This document shows positions 54,398-62,358 of a stretch of DNA of 64,000 nucleotides, piece after piece (position 1 is the first letter of the stretch; each line of letters begins with the position of its first letter). The position numbers and the translations under genes are program-made. This stretch comes from Achromobacter marplatensis (GTDB taxonomy: Bacteria > Pseudomonadota > Gammaproteobacteria > Burkholderiales > Burkholderiaceae_B), in the NCBI RefSeq assembly GCF_002209535.1, contig NZ_NJIG01000009.1, positions 62,001 through 126,000 of the forward strand. The letters run 5' to 3'. The notes below the pieces were generated by a model. That model was not told where the DNA came from, searched no databases, and saw only the letters and a list, made by a program, of their open reading frames with translations.

Positions 54398-55024
54398 CTA
54401 CAGTTCGCGCAAGACGGCGCGAACTGGGCTGGCATCGGCCTGGACCAGCGCCAACGGCAGGGCGATCAATTCGTAATCGCCTTCGGGCACATCATCGAGC
54501 ACCAGGTTTTCCAGTACCCGCATGTCATGCCGCAATATCGTGTGGTGGCTGTCCAGGGTCTTGCTGGACGCGGGGTCGATGCTGGCGGTATCCAGTCCGA
54601 TCAGCATGACGCCGCGTTCAGCCAGCCATTCGATGGTCTGGGGGGCGTAGGCAGAGAAATCGTCGGTCCACCAGTGCTGCGCCGCATGCTTGGCGGTGCG
54701 CACCAGCACGCGGGGAGGCAGATTCAGGGCCGCATGGGCCAGGTGGTCGGTCGTGATCAGCGGGCCGCAATCCATGGCGTGGATGACGCGACAGGGGCCC
54801 AGGAACGGTTCCAGGGACACCGCGCCGATGGCGGCGGCGCCGTTCTGGTAATGCAGCGGCGCATCCGCATGCGCACCGATGTGTGGCGACAGCGTGATTT
54901 CACTGACATTGACCGGACAGCCGGGCATAAGCGACCACTTCCATTGCTGGCGATACGGCGTGTCGCCGGGAAAGACAGGCGAAGCCGTGGAGACGGGCGG
55001 GGAAATATCCCACAGGCGTTTCAT
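54398..55024 (-). CDS. kynB: Kynurenine formamidase
   Basis: This 208-residue cyclase-family protein has the metal motif HIGAHADAPLHYQNG and the fold-defining DTASIDPASSKTLDSHH segment of KynB. It hydrolyses N-formylkynurenine to kynurenine. kynA lies downstream on the same strand. Upstream 55025-55117 holds AT-rich direct repeats (GCTTTA/GGCTTTAA on the minus strand), a possible regulator site, before radC. Confidence 0.93.
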   Translation of the reverse strand: MKRLWDISPPVSTASPVFPGDTPYRQQWKWSLMPGCPVNVSEITLSPHIGAHADAPLHYQNGAAAIGAVSLEPFLGPCRVIHAMDCGPLITTDHLAHAALNLPPRVLVRTAKHAAQHWWTDDFSAYAPQTIEWLAERGVMLIGLDTASIDPASSKTLDSHHTILRHDMRVLENLVLDDVPEGDYELIALPLALVQADASPVRAVLREL

Positions 55025-55117
55025 ATGGCGGGAAGCGGTCGGATAATGCTGGAATAGGTTAAAGCCTAAAGCAATTCAGGGCGGTAGTCTAACGAATTCC
55101 GGCGCGATGCGCTGTGC

Positions 55118-55795
55118 CTACAAGCCACCTAGTTCCGCCATGGAGACGACCGTGGCGCCAGCGACGATCAGGTGGTCCAGCAGTTTGATGTCGACCAGCG
55201 CCAGGGCTTGTTTCAGTTGCTGGGTGAAGCCCCGGTCGGCCGCGCTGGCTTCGGCCAGCCCCGATGGGTGGTTATGGGCCACGATCAGCGCCGCGGCATG
55301 GTGGCGCAGGGCTTCGCGGACCACTTCGCGGGGGTAGACCGACGCCTGGGATAGCGTGCCGCGCGCCAGTTCGCCGGTGGCGATCACGCGCAACTGGTTA
55401 TCCAGATACAGGGCGATGCAGTGCTCGACCCGGCGATGCCCCAGTGCGGTCATGCAATATTGTTTCACTTGGGCGGGGTGGCGCAGGGTGTCGCTGCGGG
55501 TCAGGTCTTCCTCGATGGCCCGGCGGGCCAGTTCCAGCAGGGCGGCAAGCGTGCACGATTTGGCCACGCCCAGGCCGGAAACGGTCATCAATTCCTCGGG
55601 GGTGGCGCCCAGCAGGCCTCGCAGGCCGGAAAAACGCTCCAGCAGGCGGCTGGACAAGTCCACCACGTTCATCCCGGGAATGCCCGTGCGCAGGGCGACG
55701 GCAAGCAGTTCGGCGTCCTGGAGCGCGCCGGCCCCGTGACGCAGCAGCCGCTCCCGCGGGCGCTCGTGTTTTGACAGCCGCACAGACAATTTCAT
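55118..55795 (-). CDS. radC: DNA repair protein RadC homologue (JAB domain)
   Basis: From ATG 55795 the protein has 225 residues; an in-frame TTG at 55813 would add six. N-terminal helix-hairpin-helix residues (GLGVAKSCTLAALLELARR) precede the JAB metalloprotease-like domain with HNHPSGLAEASAAD (His-x-His and distal Asp). The name is historic; the true function of RadC proteins is unsettled. It is divergent from fkpB with 49 bases between starts and on the same strand as kynB. Confidence 0.92.
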   Translation of the reverse strand: MKLSVRLSKHERPRERLLRHGAGALQDAELLAVALRTGIPGMNVVDLSSRLLERFSGLRGLLGATPEELMTVSGLGVAKSCTLAALLELARRAIEEDLTRSDTLRHPAQVKQYCMTALGHRRVEHCIALYLDNQLRVIATGELARGTLSQASVYPREVVREALRHHAAALIVAHNHPSGLAEASAADRGFTQQLKQALALVDIKLLDHLIVAGATVVSMAELGGL

Positions 55796-55844
55796 AAGAG
55801 GCTCTAAAATCAAGGTTTATCCAATATCTATACGGTGGCAGATC

Positions 55845-56321
55845 TTGAGCATCGCCTCTAACGAAGTGAACGTTTTTGTCCGTCAGGATTCCTACCTAAC
55901 GCTGCACTACCGGATCACCCTGGCTTCCGGGCCCGGCAAGGATTCCGTGTTCGCCGACACCTTCGACGGCCGTCCTGGTACGTTGCAGATGGGCGGCGGC
56001 CAGTGGGCGCCCGGCCTGGAGGCTGCGCTGATCGGCCATGCCGAAGGTGAGCGGTTCAGCGTCACGCTGGAGCCGGCCGACGCCTACGGGGAACGCAATC
56101 CCGAACTGATCCAGCGCGTCACGCGCGCCATGCTTGCCGAGCACGCCGGCCCCGACGCCGGTTTCGAGCCGGGCGACCTGGTGGAATTCACCGCGCCCAA
56201 CGGCGGCCGCTATTCGGGCGTCCTGAAAGAGATCAACGACGAGTCGGCGCTGTTCGACTTCAATCACCCGCTCGCGGGCATCAGCTTGCGCGTGGACGTG
56301 GCGCTGCTGGGAGTCCTCTGA
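55845..56321 (+). CDS. fkpB: FKBP-type peptidyl-prolyl isomerase (FkpB/SlpA-like)
   Basis: This 158-residue protein has an FKBP fold with an inserted IF chaperone domain, the SlyD/FkpB layout. [34 protein letters not shown] and [16 protein letters not shown] are the diagnostic segments. It folds proline-containing chains in the cytosol. I use the TTG at 55845, since the only other in-frame start (GTG 55866) has no ribosome-binding site. The stop overlaps the ispH ATG by one base; fkpB-ispH is a conserved pair. Confidence 0.88.
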   Translation: MSIASNEVNVFVRQDSYLTLHYRITLASGPGKDSVFADTFDGRPGTLQMGGGQWAPGLEAALIGHAEGERFSVTLEPADAYGERNPELIQRVTRAMLAEHAGPDAGFEPGDLVEFTAPNGGRYSGVLKEINDESALFDFNHPLAGISLRVDVALLGVL

Positions 56322-57298
56322 TGAGCAAGGCCGTTACCGCCTCCGACGCCGAAGTCCTGCTGGCGCAGCCGCGCGGCTTCTGTGCCGGCGTGGACCGCGC
56401 CATCGACATCGTCGAGCGCGCGATCGAACTGCATGGCGCGCCGATCTACGTGCGCCACGAGATCGTCCACAACCGCTATGTAGTGGAAGACCTGCGCGCC
56501 AAGGGCGCGATCTTCATCGATGAGCTGGACGACGCGCCCTCGGGTTCCATCGTCGTGTTCTCGGCGCATGGCGTGTCCAAGGCGGTGCGTGCCGAAGCGG
56601 AATCCCGCGGCTTGCAGGTATTCGACGCTACCTGCCCGCTGGTCACCAAGGTCCATATCGAAGTGGCCCGCATGCGTGCGGCCGGCCGCGAGATCATCAT
56701 GATCGGCCACAAGGGCCACCCCGAGGTCGAGGGAACGCTGGGCCAGGCGCAGGGCGGCATGTATCTGGTCGAGACCGTGGAAGACGTCGCGGGGCTGGAA
56801 GTCAACGACCCGGAAAACCTGGCTTACGTCACGCAGACGACGCTGTCTGTGGACGACGCCGCGGCCGTCTCGAAGGCGCTGAAGGCGCGCTTTCCCAGCA
56901 TCGTCGAGCCCAAGAAAAGCGATATCTGCTATGCCACCCAGAACCGTCAGGACGCAGTCAAGGTGATGGCGCCCGATTGCGATCTGGTGCTGGTCGTGGG
57001 CAGCCCCAACAGCTCGAATTCCAACCGGCTGCGCGAAGTGGCCGAGCGCAAGGGCGTGGCCTCCTACCTGATCGACGGCGCAGACTCCATTGATCCGGCC
57101 TGGCTGGTGGACCGCAAGCGCATCGGCGTGACGGCGGGCGCGTCCGCGCCCGAAATCCTGGTGCAGCAGGTCATCGACCGCGTCAAGGAGCTGGGCGCGG
57201 TGTCAGTGCGCACGATGCCTGGCCTGGAAGAGAATGTGGCGTTTCCGCTTCCCAAGGGCTTGTCGCGCAAGGCCGCGCAGACGGAATCGCTGGAATAG
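56321..57298 (+). CDS. ispH: 4-hydroxy-3-methylbut-2-enyl diphosphate reductase
   Basis: This 325-residue protein is IspH (LytB). The three cluster cysteines lie in [23 protein letters not shown] and later in [18 protein letters not shown] CYATQNRQ. It makes IPP and DMAPP in the last step of the MEP isoprenoid pathway. It overlaps fkpB by one base. A hairpin oriented to stop minus-strand transcription follows at 57321. Confidence 0.96.
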   Translation: MSKAVTASDAEVLLAQPRGFCAGVDRAIDIVERAIELHGAPIYVRHEIVHNRYVVEDLRAKGAIFIDELDDAPSGSIVVFSAHGVSKAVRAEAESRGLQVFDATCPLVTKVHIEVARMRAAGREIIMIGHKGHPEVEGTLGQAQGGMYLVETVEDVAGLEVNDPENLAYVTQTTLSVDDAAAVSKALKARFPSIVEPKKSDICYATQNRQDAVKVMAPDCDLVLVVGSPNSSNSNRLREVAERKGVASYLIDGADSIDPAWLVDRKRIGVTAGASAPEILVQQVIDRVKELGAVSVRTMPGLEENVAFPLPKGLSRKAAQTESLE

Positions 57299-57320
57299 CG
57301 CCGGACGGAATGCGGCGCTG

Positions 57321-57349
57321 AAAAAAAAAGGCGCCGCACGCGCGGCGCC
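57321..57349 (-). terminator. Terminator-like hairpin oriented to the minus strand
   Basis: GGCGCCGC-ACGC-GCGGCGCC follows a nine-A run on the plus strand, so the U-run would follow the hairpin only in minus-strand transcripts. No minus-strand gene ends here. Confidence 0.5.
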
Positions 57350-57371
57350 ATCAGCACATCGAGGAGACTTC

Positions 57372-58016
57372 ATGCAGTTGTACAGCTATTTCCGCAGCTC
57401 GGCCGCGTACCGCGTACGCATCGCCCTGAACCTGAAGGGCCTGTCGTACGAATACCTGCCGGTGCATCTGCTGAAGGACGGCGGGCAGCAGCTGTCGGAG
57501 GGGTATCGCAAGATGAACCCGACGGCGCTGGTGCCCACGCTGATCGATGGCGACGCCGTCATCGGGCAGTCGCTCGCCATCATCGAATACCTGGAAGAAA
57601 CCCATCCCCAGGCGCCGCTGCTGCCGGCCGACGCCATTGGCCGCGCCCGGGTACGCGATCTGGCCTTGGGCATTGCTTGCGACACGCACCCGCTGAACAA
57701 CCTGCGCGTGTTGAAGTACCTCAAGCACACGCTGGGCGTGGACGAAGCCGCCAAGAACGCCTGGTACAAGCATTGGGTGCATCAGGGGTTGGAAGCGCTG
57801 GAGGCGCAACTGGCGCGGTCCAGCGCCACGGGCCGTTTCTGTCACGGCGACACGCCGACCATCGCCGACCTGTGCCTGGTGCCGCAAGTGGCCAATGCGC
57901 AGCGCTTCGAGTGCGATCTCTCTGCGATGCCCAACGTGGTGCGCATTGATGCGGCCTGCCGCGAACTGCCGGCTTTCGCGGACGCCGCGCCGGGCAAGCA
58001 GCCCGACGCGGAGTAA
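57372..58016 (+). CDS. maiA: Maleylacetoacetate isomerase
   Basis: This 214-residue zeta-class glutathione transferase has the SSAAYRVRIALNLKGL motif (catalytic serine region) and the QSLAIIEYLEETHP glutathione site. It isomerises maleylacetoacetate or maleylpyruvate-type ring-cleavage products using glutathione. The ATG at 57372 has GAGGAGAC upstream. No homogentisate or gentisate genes are nearby, so the physiological substrate is inferred only from family. It converges on the Do protease gene with 15 bases between. Confidence 0.9.
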   Translation: MQLYSYFRSSAAYRVRIALNLKGLSYEYLPVHLLKDGGQQLSEGYRKMNPTALVPTLIDGDAVIGQSLAIIEYLEETHPQAPLLPADAIGRARVRDLALGIACDTHPLNNLRVLKYLKHTLGVDEAAKNAWYKHWVHQGLEALEAQLARSSATGRFCHGDTPTIADLCLVPQVANAQRFECDLSAMPNVVRIDAACRELPAFADAAPGKQPDAE

Positions 58017-58031
58017 CGCCGGCGGTCAGGT

Positions 58032-59474
58032 TCAGCCGATCTGCACCGGCACGAAGATCTTGTCTTCGCCGCGCTGAACCAACAGGGCAACGGTCTTGCC
58101 CGCCTTGGACAGCGCATCCTTCACTTGCCCGATGTTGTGCACGGGCACGCCATTCAAGGACAGCAGCACGTCGCCCGGTTCGATGCCCGCCTTGGCGGCC
58201 GGGCCGGCGGCGCGTTCGATCAGCAAGCCTTCGGTGCCCGAAGCCTGCTGTTCCTGCGGGCTCAGCGGGCGCAGCGCCAGGCCCAATTGGCCGCGCTGTA
58301 CGTCCTGGTCGCCCGCCGACGCCTGCGTCTTGTCCTTGGGGATGCCGCCCAGCGTGGCCACCAGTTCCTTGGGGGCACCGGCGCGCCAGACATCCATCTT
58401 GATCTTTTCACCCGGCGAGGCCAGCGTGATCAGGGACGCCAGATCGCCCGAGGACACGATGATCTTGTCGTCGATCTTCCGGACCACGTCGCCCGGCTGC
58501 AGGCCGGCCTTGTCGGCGGCGCTGCCTTTCTCGACACTGGAGACCAGTGCGCCTGACGGCGAGTCCAGCTTGAAGGAGTTGGCCAGGTCCTGGTTCACTT
58601 CCTGCACCGTCACGCCCAACCGCGCGTGCTGCACCTTGCCGTGCTCCAGGATCTGGTCCTTGATCTTGTAGGCCACGTCGATGGGGATCGAAAACGACAG
58701 GCCCTGGAATCCGCCGGTGCGGCTGTAGATCTGGGAATTGATGCCCACCACTTCGCCGCGGTCGTTGAACAGCGGGCCGCCCGAGTTGCCGGGATTGACG
58801 GCCACGTCCGTCTGGATGAAGGGGACCGATGTGTCGTCGGGCAGCGAGCGCCCCTTGGCGCTGACGATGCCCGCGGTGGCGGTGTTTTCCAGGCCGTACG
58901 GCGAGCCGATGGCCAGCACCCATTCGCCCACTTGCAGCTGGTTCACGTCGCCGACTTTCACGACGGGCAGGTTCTTGGCGTCGATCTTGAGCACGGCCAC
59001 GTCGGTCTGCGGATCCGCGCCCAGCACCTTGGCCTTGTACTCGCGGCGGTCGGTCAGCTTGACGGTGACTTCGCGGGCGTCTTGCACGACGTGCGCATTG
59101 GTCAGGATGATGCCGTCGTTGCTGATGATGAAACCCGAGCCTTCGCCGCGCATCGGCACTTCGCGCGAGGGCATGCGGCCGCGGGATCCGGGGATCTGGC
59201 CAAAGAACTGGGCAAAGGGGTCATCGTCGTCGGCGGACACCTTGCGGGTGCCGCTGACGCTGATGTTCACGACGGCGGGCCCGAAGTCGCGCGTGATCTG
59301 CGCGAAATTGGGCGGGCTGGAAGTATTGATCGTCTGCGGGGCGGTGGCGACGGACGGCGCGTTGGCCGCCATCGACACGCCGCCGGTCACGGCGGTTGCG
59401 CCGGCGCCGCCAATGGCGCCAGCGGCCAGCAGCGCCAGCACCAGGCGCGAGGGGGTCAGTTGCGAGGTCTTCAT
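58032..59474 (-). CDS. degP: Do-family periplasmic serine protease (DegP/MucD-like)
   Basis: From ATG 59474, which has AGGAG five bases upstream, the protein has 480 residues; a longer start at 59504 is less likely. A signal peptide (residues 1 to about 35) precedes the protease domain with His128 (TNAHVV), Asp158 (TDVAVLKI) and Ser231 (NPGNSGGPL). Two PDZ domains follow (about 290-370 and 385-475). It degrades or refolds misfolded envelope proteins. It lies 78 bases downstream of a PmrA/QseB-type kinase gene on the same strand, with a PmrA-like box between, so envelope-stress control by that system is likely. Confidence 0.93.
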   Translation of the reverse strand: MKTSQLTPSRLVLALLAAGAIGGAGATAVTGGVSMAANAPSVATAPQTINTSSPPNFAQITRDFGPAVVNISVSGTRKVSADDDDPFAQFFGQIPGSRGRMPSREVPMRGEGSGFIISNDGIILTNAHVVQDAREVTVKLTDRREYKAKVLGADPQTDVAVLKIDAKNLPVVKVGDVNQLQVGEWVLAIGSPYGLENTATAGIVSAKGRSLPDDTSVPFIQTDVAVNPGNSGGPLFNDRGEVVGINSQIYSRTGGFQGLSFSIPIDVAYKIKDQILEHGKVQHARLGVTVQEVNQDLANSFKLDSPSGALVSSVEKGSAADKAGLQPGDVVRKIDDKIIVSSGDLASLITLASPGEKIKMDVWRAGAPKELVATLGGIPKDKTQASAGDQDVQRGQLGLALRPLSPQEQQASGTEGLLIERAAGPAAKAGIEPGDVLLSLNGVPVHNIGQVKDALSKAGKTVALLVQRGEDKIFVPVQIG

Positions 59475-59526
59475 GTCGGCTCCTGCGTTCATGTTTGAGG
59501 ACATGGCGCTATGTTCGGGCCTGACA

Positions 59527-59543
59527 CTTAGGTGAATCTTAAA
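59527..59543 (-). promoter_or_regulatory. PmrA/QseB-like direct-repeat box upstream of degP
   Basis: On the minus strand TTTAAG-ATTCA-CCTAAG matches the half-site pattern YTTAAK-N5-YTTAAK with one mismatch. It lies 53 bases before the degP ATG and 10 bases after the kinase gene stop. Confidence 0.5.
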
Positions 59544-59552
59544 TTGCCGGAC

Positions 59553-60887
59553 TCAATGCGGGCGGGTGAGCGTCACTCGGGCACGCAACCCCTGTCCGCC
59601 CGGCGCGTCTTCCAGGAGGATCTCCGCGCCGTGGCGGTCGGCGATGGCGCGGGCGATCGACAGTCCCAGGCCGCTGCCGTGCTGCGTGTTGCCTTCGGCG
59701 CGGTAGAAACGGTCGAACACGCGCTCGCGTTCAGCGGGCGGAATGCCCGGGCCCTCGTCATCGATGATGAACGACGCCTTGTCCGCCGTCTGCTCCAGAT
59801 GCAGGCGGATGCGCTTGCCCTCGGGCGTATGCTTGACGGCGTTGTCCAGCAGGTTGCGCGCCAGCAGCACCAGCGCGTCGCGATGCCCCGTTACCCAGGC
59901 TTCGGCCGCGCCGTCCATGTCGATGCCGATCGATTTGGCGTTGGCTTGAGGCAAGGTTTCCGACAACGCCTGGCGCAGCACGTCGGCCAGGTCCACGGGG
60001 GCGGCAGGCGAGGGCTCGGCGGCGCTTTCGTGGCGGGCCATGGACAGCAATTGCTCGACCAGCCGGGTGGCGCGGTCAATGCCCGCTGCCAGGCGTTGTT
60101 CGGCCAGCTGGCGGCCTTCAGGGGAGCCGGCGCGTTGCAAGGCCTGTAGTTGCAGGCGCAGCGCGGTCAATGGCGAGCGCAGCTCGTGTGCCGCATCACC
60201 CACGAACTGCTTCTGCTGGGCGAAGGCGCCCCGCATGCGTTCCAGCAGCAGGTTGAGTTCCTGGATCAGCGGTTGGATCTCATCGGGCAGGCCCTGCACG
60301 TTGACGGGAGACAGGTCCTCGGGCTGCCGCGCCGCCACCTGGGCGCGGGCGCGCTTGACGGGGCGCAGCGACCAGCTGACCACGCACCAGATGATCAGCA
60401 TCAGCAGGGGAGCGGCCGCGGCGATGGGGGCGATGGTGCGCAGGGCCAGCGCGCGCGCCATGTGCTTGCGCACGTCCATGTCCTGCGCTACCTGGATCAC
60501 CTGGAACGGCGTGGCCAGCGAATACACGCGGTACGTGATGCCTTCCATCCGGGCGTCGGAGAACCCCAGCACAATCTGGTCGGGCAGCGGGCGGCGCGAG
60601 CGCGAATTGAAGACCCGCAGGCCGTCCGGGGTCCAGATCTGGATGATCAGGTCGTCGGCAACGGGCGAACCTGCGCCGCGGGTGTGGGTCGGGCCGGTAC
60701 TGAGCAGCCCGTCGCCGGTGCCCAGCGACAGGGCGGTGCGTTGCAGCAGCGAATCGAAGATGTCGTCGGCCTGCGCCAGCGTGCTGCGATAGGCGATTGC
60801 GCCTTGCACGAGTGCGCCGACCGCGATGGCGGCCAGCAGGAAGAAAAGCAGGCGGGCTCTCAGTGAGTAGCTAAGCCGGATGCTCAT
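59553..60887 (-). CDS. Sensor histidine kinase (QseC/PmrB-like)
   Basis: This 444-residue inner-membrane kinase has two transmembrane segments (about residues 12-32 and 151-172) around a periplasmic sensor domain of about 115 residues. A HAMP-like linker leads to the phospho-acceptor His234 in QFVGDAAHELRSPLTALR. N box (ARNLLDNAVKHTPEG) and G boxes (DEGPGIPP, GSGLGLSIA) follow. It overlaps the response-regulator gene by four bases. The signal is unknown; the sensor loop has no obvious metal-binding EXXE motif. Confidence 0.92.
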   Translation of the reverse strand: MSIRLSYSLRARLLFFLLAAIAVGALVQGAIAYRSTLAQADDIFDSLLQRTALSLGTGDGLLSTGPTHTRGAGSPVADDLIIQIWTPDGLRVFNSRSRRPLPDQIVLGFSDARMEGITYRVYSLATPFQVIQVAQDMDVRKHMARALALRTIAPIAAAAPLLMLIIWCVVSWSLRPVKRARAQVAARQPEDLSPVNVQGLPDEIQPLIQELNLLLERMRGAFAQQKQFVGDAAHELRSPLTALRLQLQALQRAGSPEGRQLAEQRLAAGIDRATRLVEQLLSMARHESAAEPSPAAPVDLADVLRQALSETLPQANAKSIGIDMDGAAEAWVTGHRDALVLLARNLLDNAVKHTPEGKRIRLHLEQTADKASFIIDDEGPGIPPAERERVFDRFYRAEGNTQHGSGLGLSIARAIADRHGAEILLEDAPGGQGLRARVTLTRPH

Positions 60888-61543
60888 GTTTTGGGAATGA
60901 CATAGCCGACGCCTCTGACGTTCTGGATCAGGTCCGGACCCAGTTTCTTGCGCAGGCCATGAATATAAACCTCAACGGCATTGCTGCTGACGCTGTCCTT
61001 CCAGCTGTAGAGCTTTTCTTCCAATTGCGCGCGCGAAAAGATCATGCCGGGGCGGGCGATCAGGGGCTCCAGTACCGCCCATTCGCGGGCGGTCAGGGCA
61101 ACCGGTGTGCCGTCCACCATGGCTGCGTGCGATTGTGGGTCGATGGTAATGCCATCGTGTTCAAACACCGGTTCGGCGCGGCCGGCGCTGCGGCGGATCA
61201 ACGCGCGCATGCGGGCCAGCAGTTCGTCCACGTCGTAGGGTTTGACGACGTAATCGTCTGCGCCCGCGTCCAATCCGGCGATGCGGTCGCTGACGGCGTC
61301 CCGCGCGGTGGCGATGAGCACCGGCGTGCGGTCCTTGCGCGTGCGCAAGTCGCGCAGCAAGGTCAGGCCATCGCGTTTGGGCAGGCCCAGGTCCAGCAGG
61401 ATCAGGTCGTAGGTGTCGGTGCGCAAGGCCAGTTCCGCGGCGTTGCCGTCCTTGACCCAGTCGACGGCGTAGTGCTCCGCGCGCAGGCAGTCCAATACGC
61501 TTTCACCGATCATGATGTCGTCTTCGACGAGTAGGATGCGCAT
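60884..61543 (-). CDS. OmpR-family response regulator (QseB/PmrA-like)
   Basis: This 219-residue protein has a receiver domain with the phosphorylated Asp51 (LILLDLGLPKRDG) and a winged-helix DNA-binding domain (about residues 125-219). SNAVEVYIHGLRKKLG and the C-terminal NVRGVGYVI are typical of the QseB/PmrA subgroup, which binds CTTAAG-type direct repeats. Its gene begins the unit that runs through the kinase to degP. The tRNA-Thr terminator lies 108 bases upstream on the same strand. Confidence 0.93.
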   Translation of the reverse strand: MRILLVEDDIMIGESVLDCLRAEHYAVDWVKDGNAAELALRTDTYDLILLDLGLPKRDGLTLLRDLRTRKDRTPVLIATARDAVSDRIAGLDAGADDYVVKPYDVDELLARMRALIRRSAGRAEPVFEHDGITIDPQSHAAMVDGTPVALTAREWAVLEPLIARPGMIFSRAQLEEKLYSWKDSVSSNAVEVYIHGLRKKLGPDLIQNVRGVGYVIPKT

Positions 61544-61651
61544 GGCGGTCTTCGCTTGGTGTAGAAGGAATCCAGCAAGTTGGACGCGCGCCAGGCGAAT
61601 GGAGTTCCCGTAACCGGGTAGCCTGCAAGAGAAGAGAGGGGAGCGGAAATG

Positions 61652-61680
61652 AAAAAAGCAGCCCGAGAGGGCTGCTTTTT
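61652..61680 (-). terminator. Rho-independent terminator after tRNA-Thr
   Basis: On the minus strand AAAAAGCAGCCC pairs with GGGCTGCTTTTT around a 4-base loop, with a T-run. Confidence 0.9.
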
Positions 61681-61685
61681 GAATT

Positions 61686-61761
61686 TGGTGCCGGCAATAG
61701 GAGTCGAACCTACGACCTTCGCATTACGAATGCGCTGCTCTACCAACTGAGCTATGCCGGC
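61686..61761 (-). tRNA. tRNA-Thr (anticodon CGT)
   Basis: The 76-base cloverleaf reads GCCGGCA at the acceptor end on the minus strand, with D-stem GCTC/GAGC, anticodon loop TTCGTAA and T-loop TTCGACT. The CCA end is encoded. The anticodon arm is identical to E. coli thrW as I recall it, including the G-A mismatch at the top of the stem. Confidence 0.96.
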
Positions 61762-61950
61762 AAGACCATTTGCTTCGATTCTTGCGTGCCGGTGTTGAAT
61801 TCGGCAATGCTGGAACGACAAGCAAAACATCTTTGTTCTTCCCAGTTCGCTGCCCTGTTTATGGGGCCTGATCTGGAAAGACCGAAATCATATCAGAGTT
61901 TTTTCGCGATAGGAAACAAACGGACCAAAAAGAATTAAAAAAACTGCGAT

Positions 61951-61979
61951 TTGCACGCGCCAAAAATTTAGGTCATAAT
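61951..61979 (+). promoter_or_regulatory. Sigma-70 promoter for tRNA-Asn
   Basis: TTGCAC (61951-61956) and CATAAT (61974-61979) have a 17-base spacer in an AT-rich island; the tRNA starts 16 bases downstream. Confidence 0.65.
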
Positions 61980-61994
61980 TATGTTCTTGGCAGA

Positions 61995-62070
61995 TCCCCG
62001 ATAGCTCAGTCGGTAGAGCGACGGACTGTTAATCCGCAGGTCGCTGGTTCGAGCCCAGCTCGGGGAGCCA
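61995..62070 (+). tRNA. tRNA-Asn (anticodon GTT)
   Basis: The 76-base cloverleaf has acceptor TCCCCGA/TCGGGGA, D-stem GCTC/GAGC, anticodon loop CTGTTAA, T-loop TTCGAGC and an encoded GCCA end. I see no duplicated 3' end nearby that would suggest an integrated element. Confidence 0.96.
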
Positions 62071-62132
62071 AAAGAATTCAGTACCGACACCGTTCAGCGC
62101 ACAAGCCAATGCCGAAGCGCCGAACAACAGCC

Positions 62133-62169
62133 AGGGTCTTTCACGAAAGTGGGTGGCCCTTTTTGTTTT
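62133..62169 (+). terminator. Probable terminator after tRNA-Asn
   Basis: AGGGTCTTTCAC pairs with GTGGGTGGCCCT using G-U pairs and one mismatch, with a GAAA loop and a T-rich tail. Confidence 0.65.
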
Positions 62170-62322
62170 CCGCGCGATCCTCATTCGCGCGTCACGCAAC
62201 CCCGCGCAGCGCCTGCCCTGCACGCTGGGTACCTGCTCGATCCTCCCCAAGCTTGCTTGCCTGATGTCCTGCCCGCGCTGCTGGCGGGTCGCGTATTCAT
62301 TGCTTGCCGTTCGCACCTAAAT

Positions 62323-62337
62323 TGTTATGTAATAACA
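62323..62337 (+). promoter_or_regulatory. Zur-like operator
   Basis: TGTTAT-GTA-ATAACA is a perfect dyad close to the proteobacterial Zur core GTTATAWTATAAC (11 of 13 positions by eye). It overlaps a possible -10 (TGTAAT 62328-62333) with TTGCCG (62304-62309) as -35 at 18 bases. Confidence 0.65.
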
Positions 62338-62358
62338 TTCTAATTTTGGAGCGAAGCG

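Noticed and set aside
61686..62070. tRNA pair as integration site of a prophage or island
   Set aside because: No integrase, no direct repeat of a tRNA 3' end and no change in gene character nearby.
62029..62316. Minus-strand frame overlapping tRNA-Asn
   Set aside because: It runs through the tRNA and its terminator; no coding signal.
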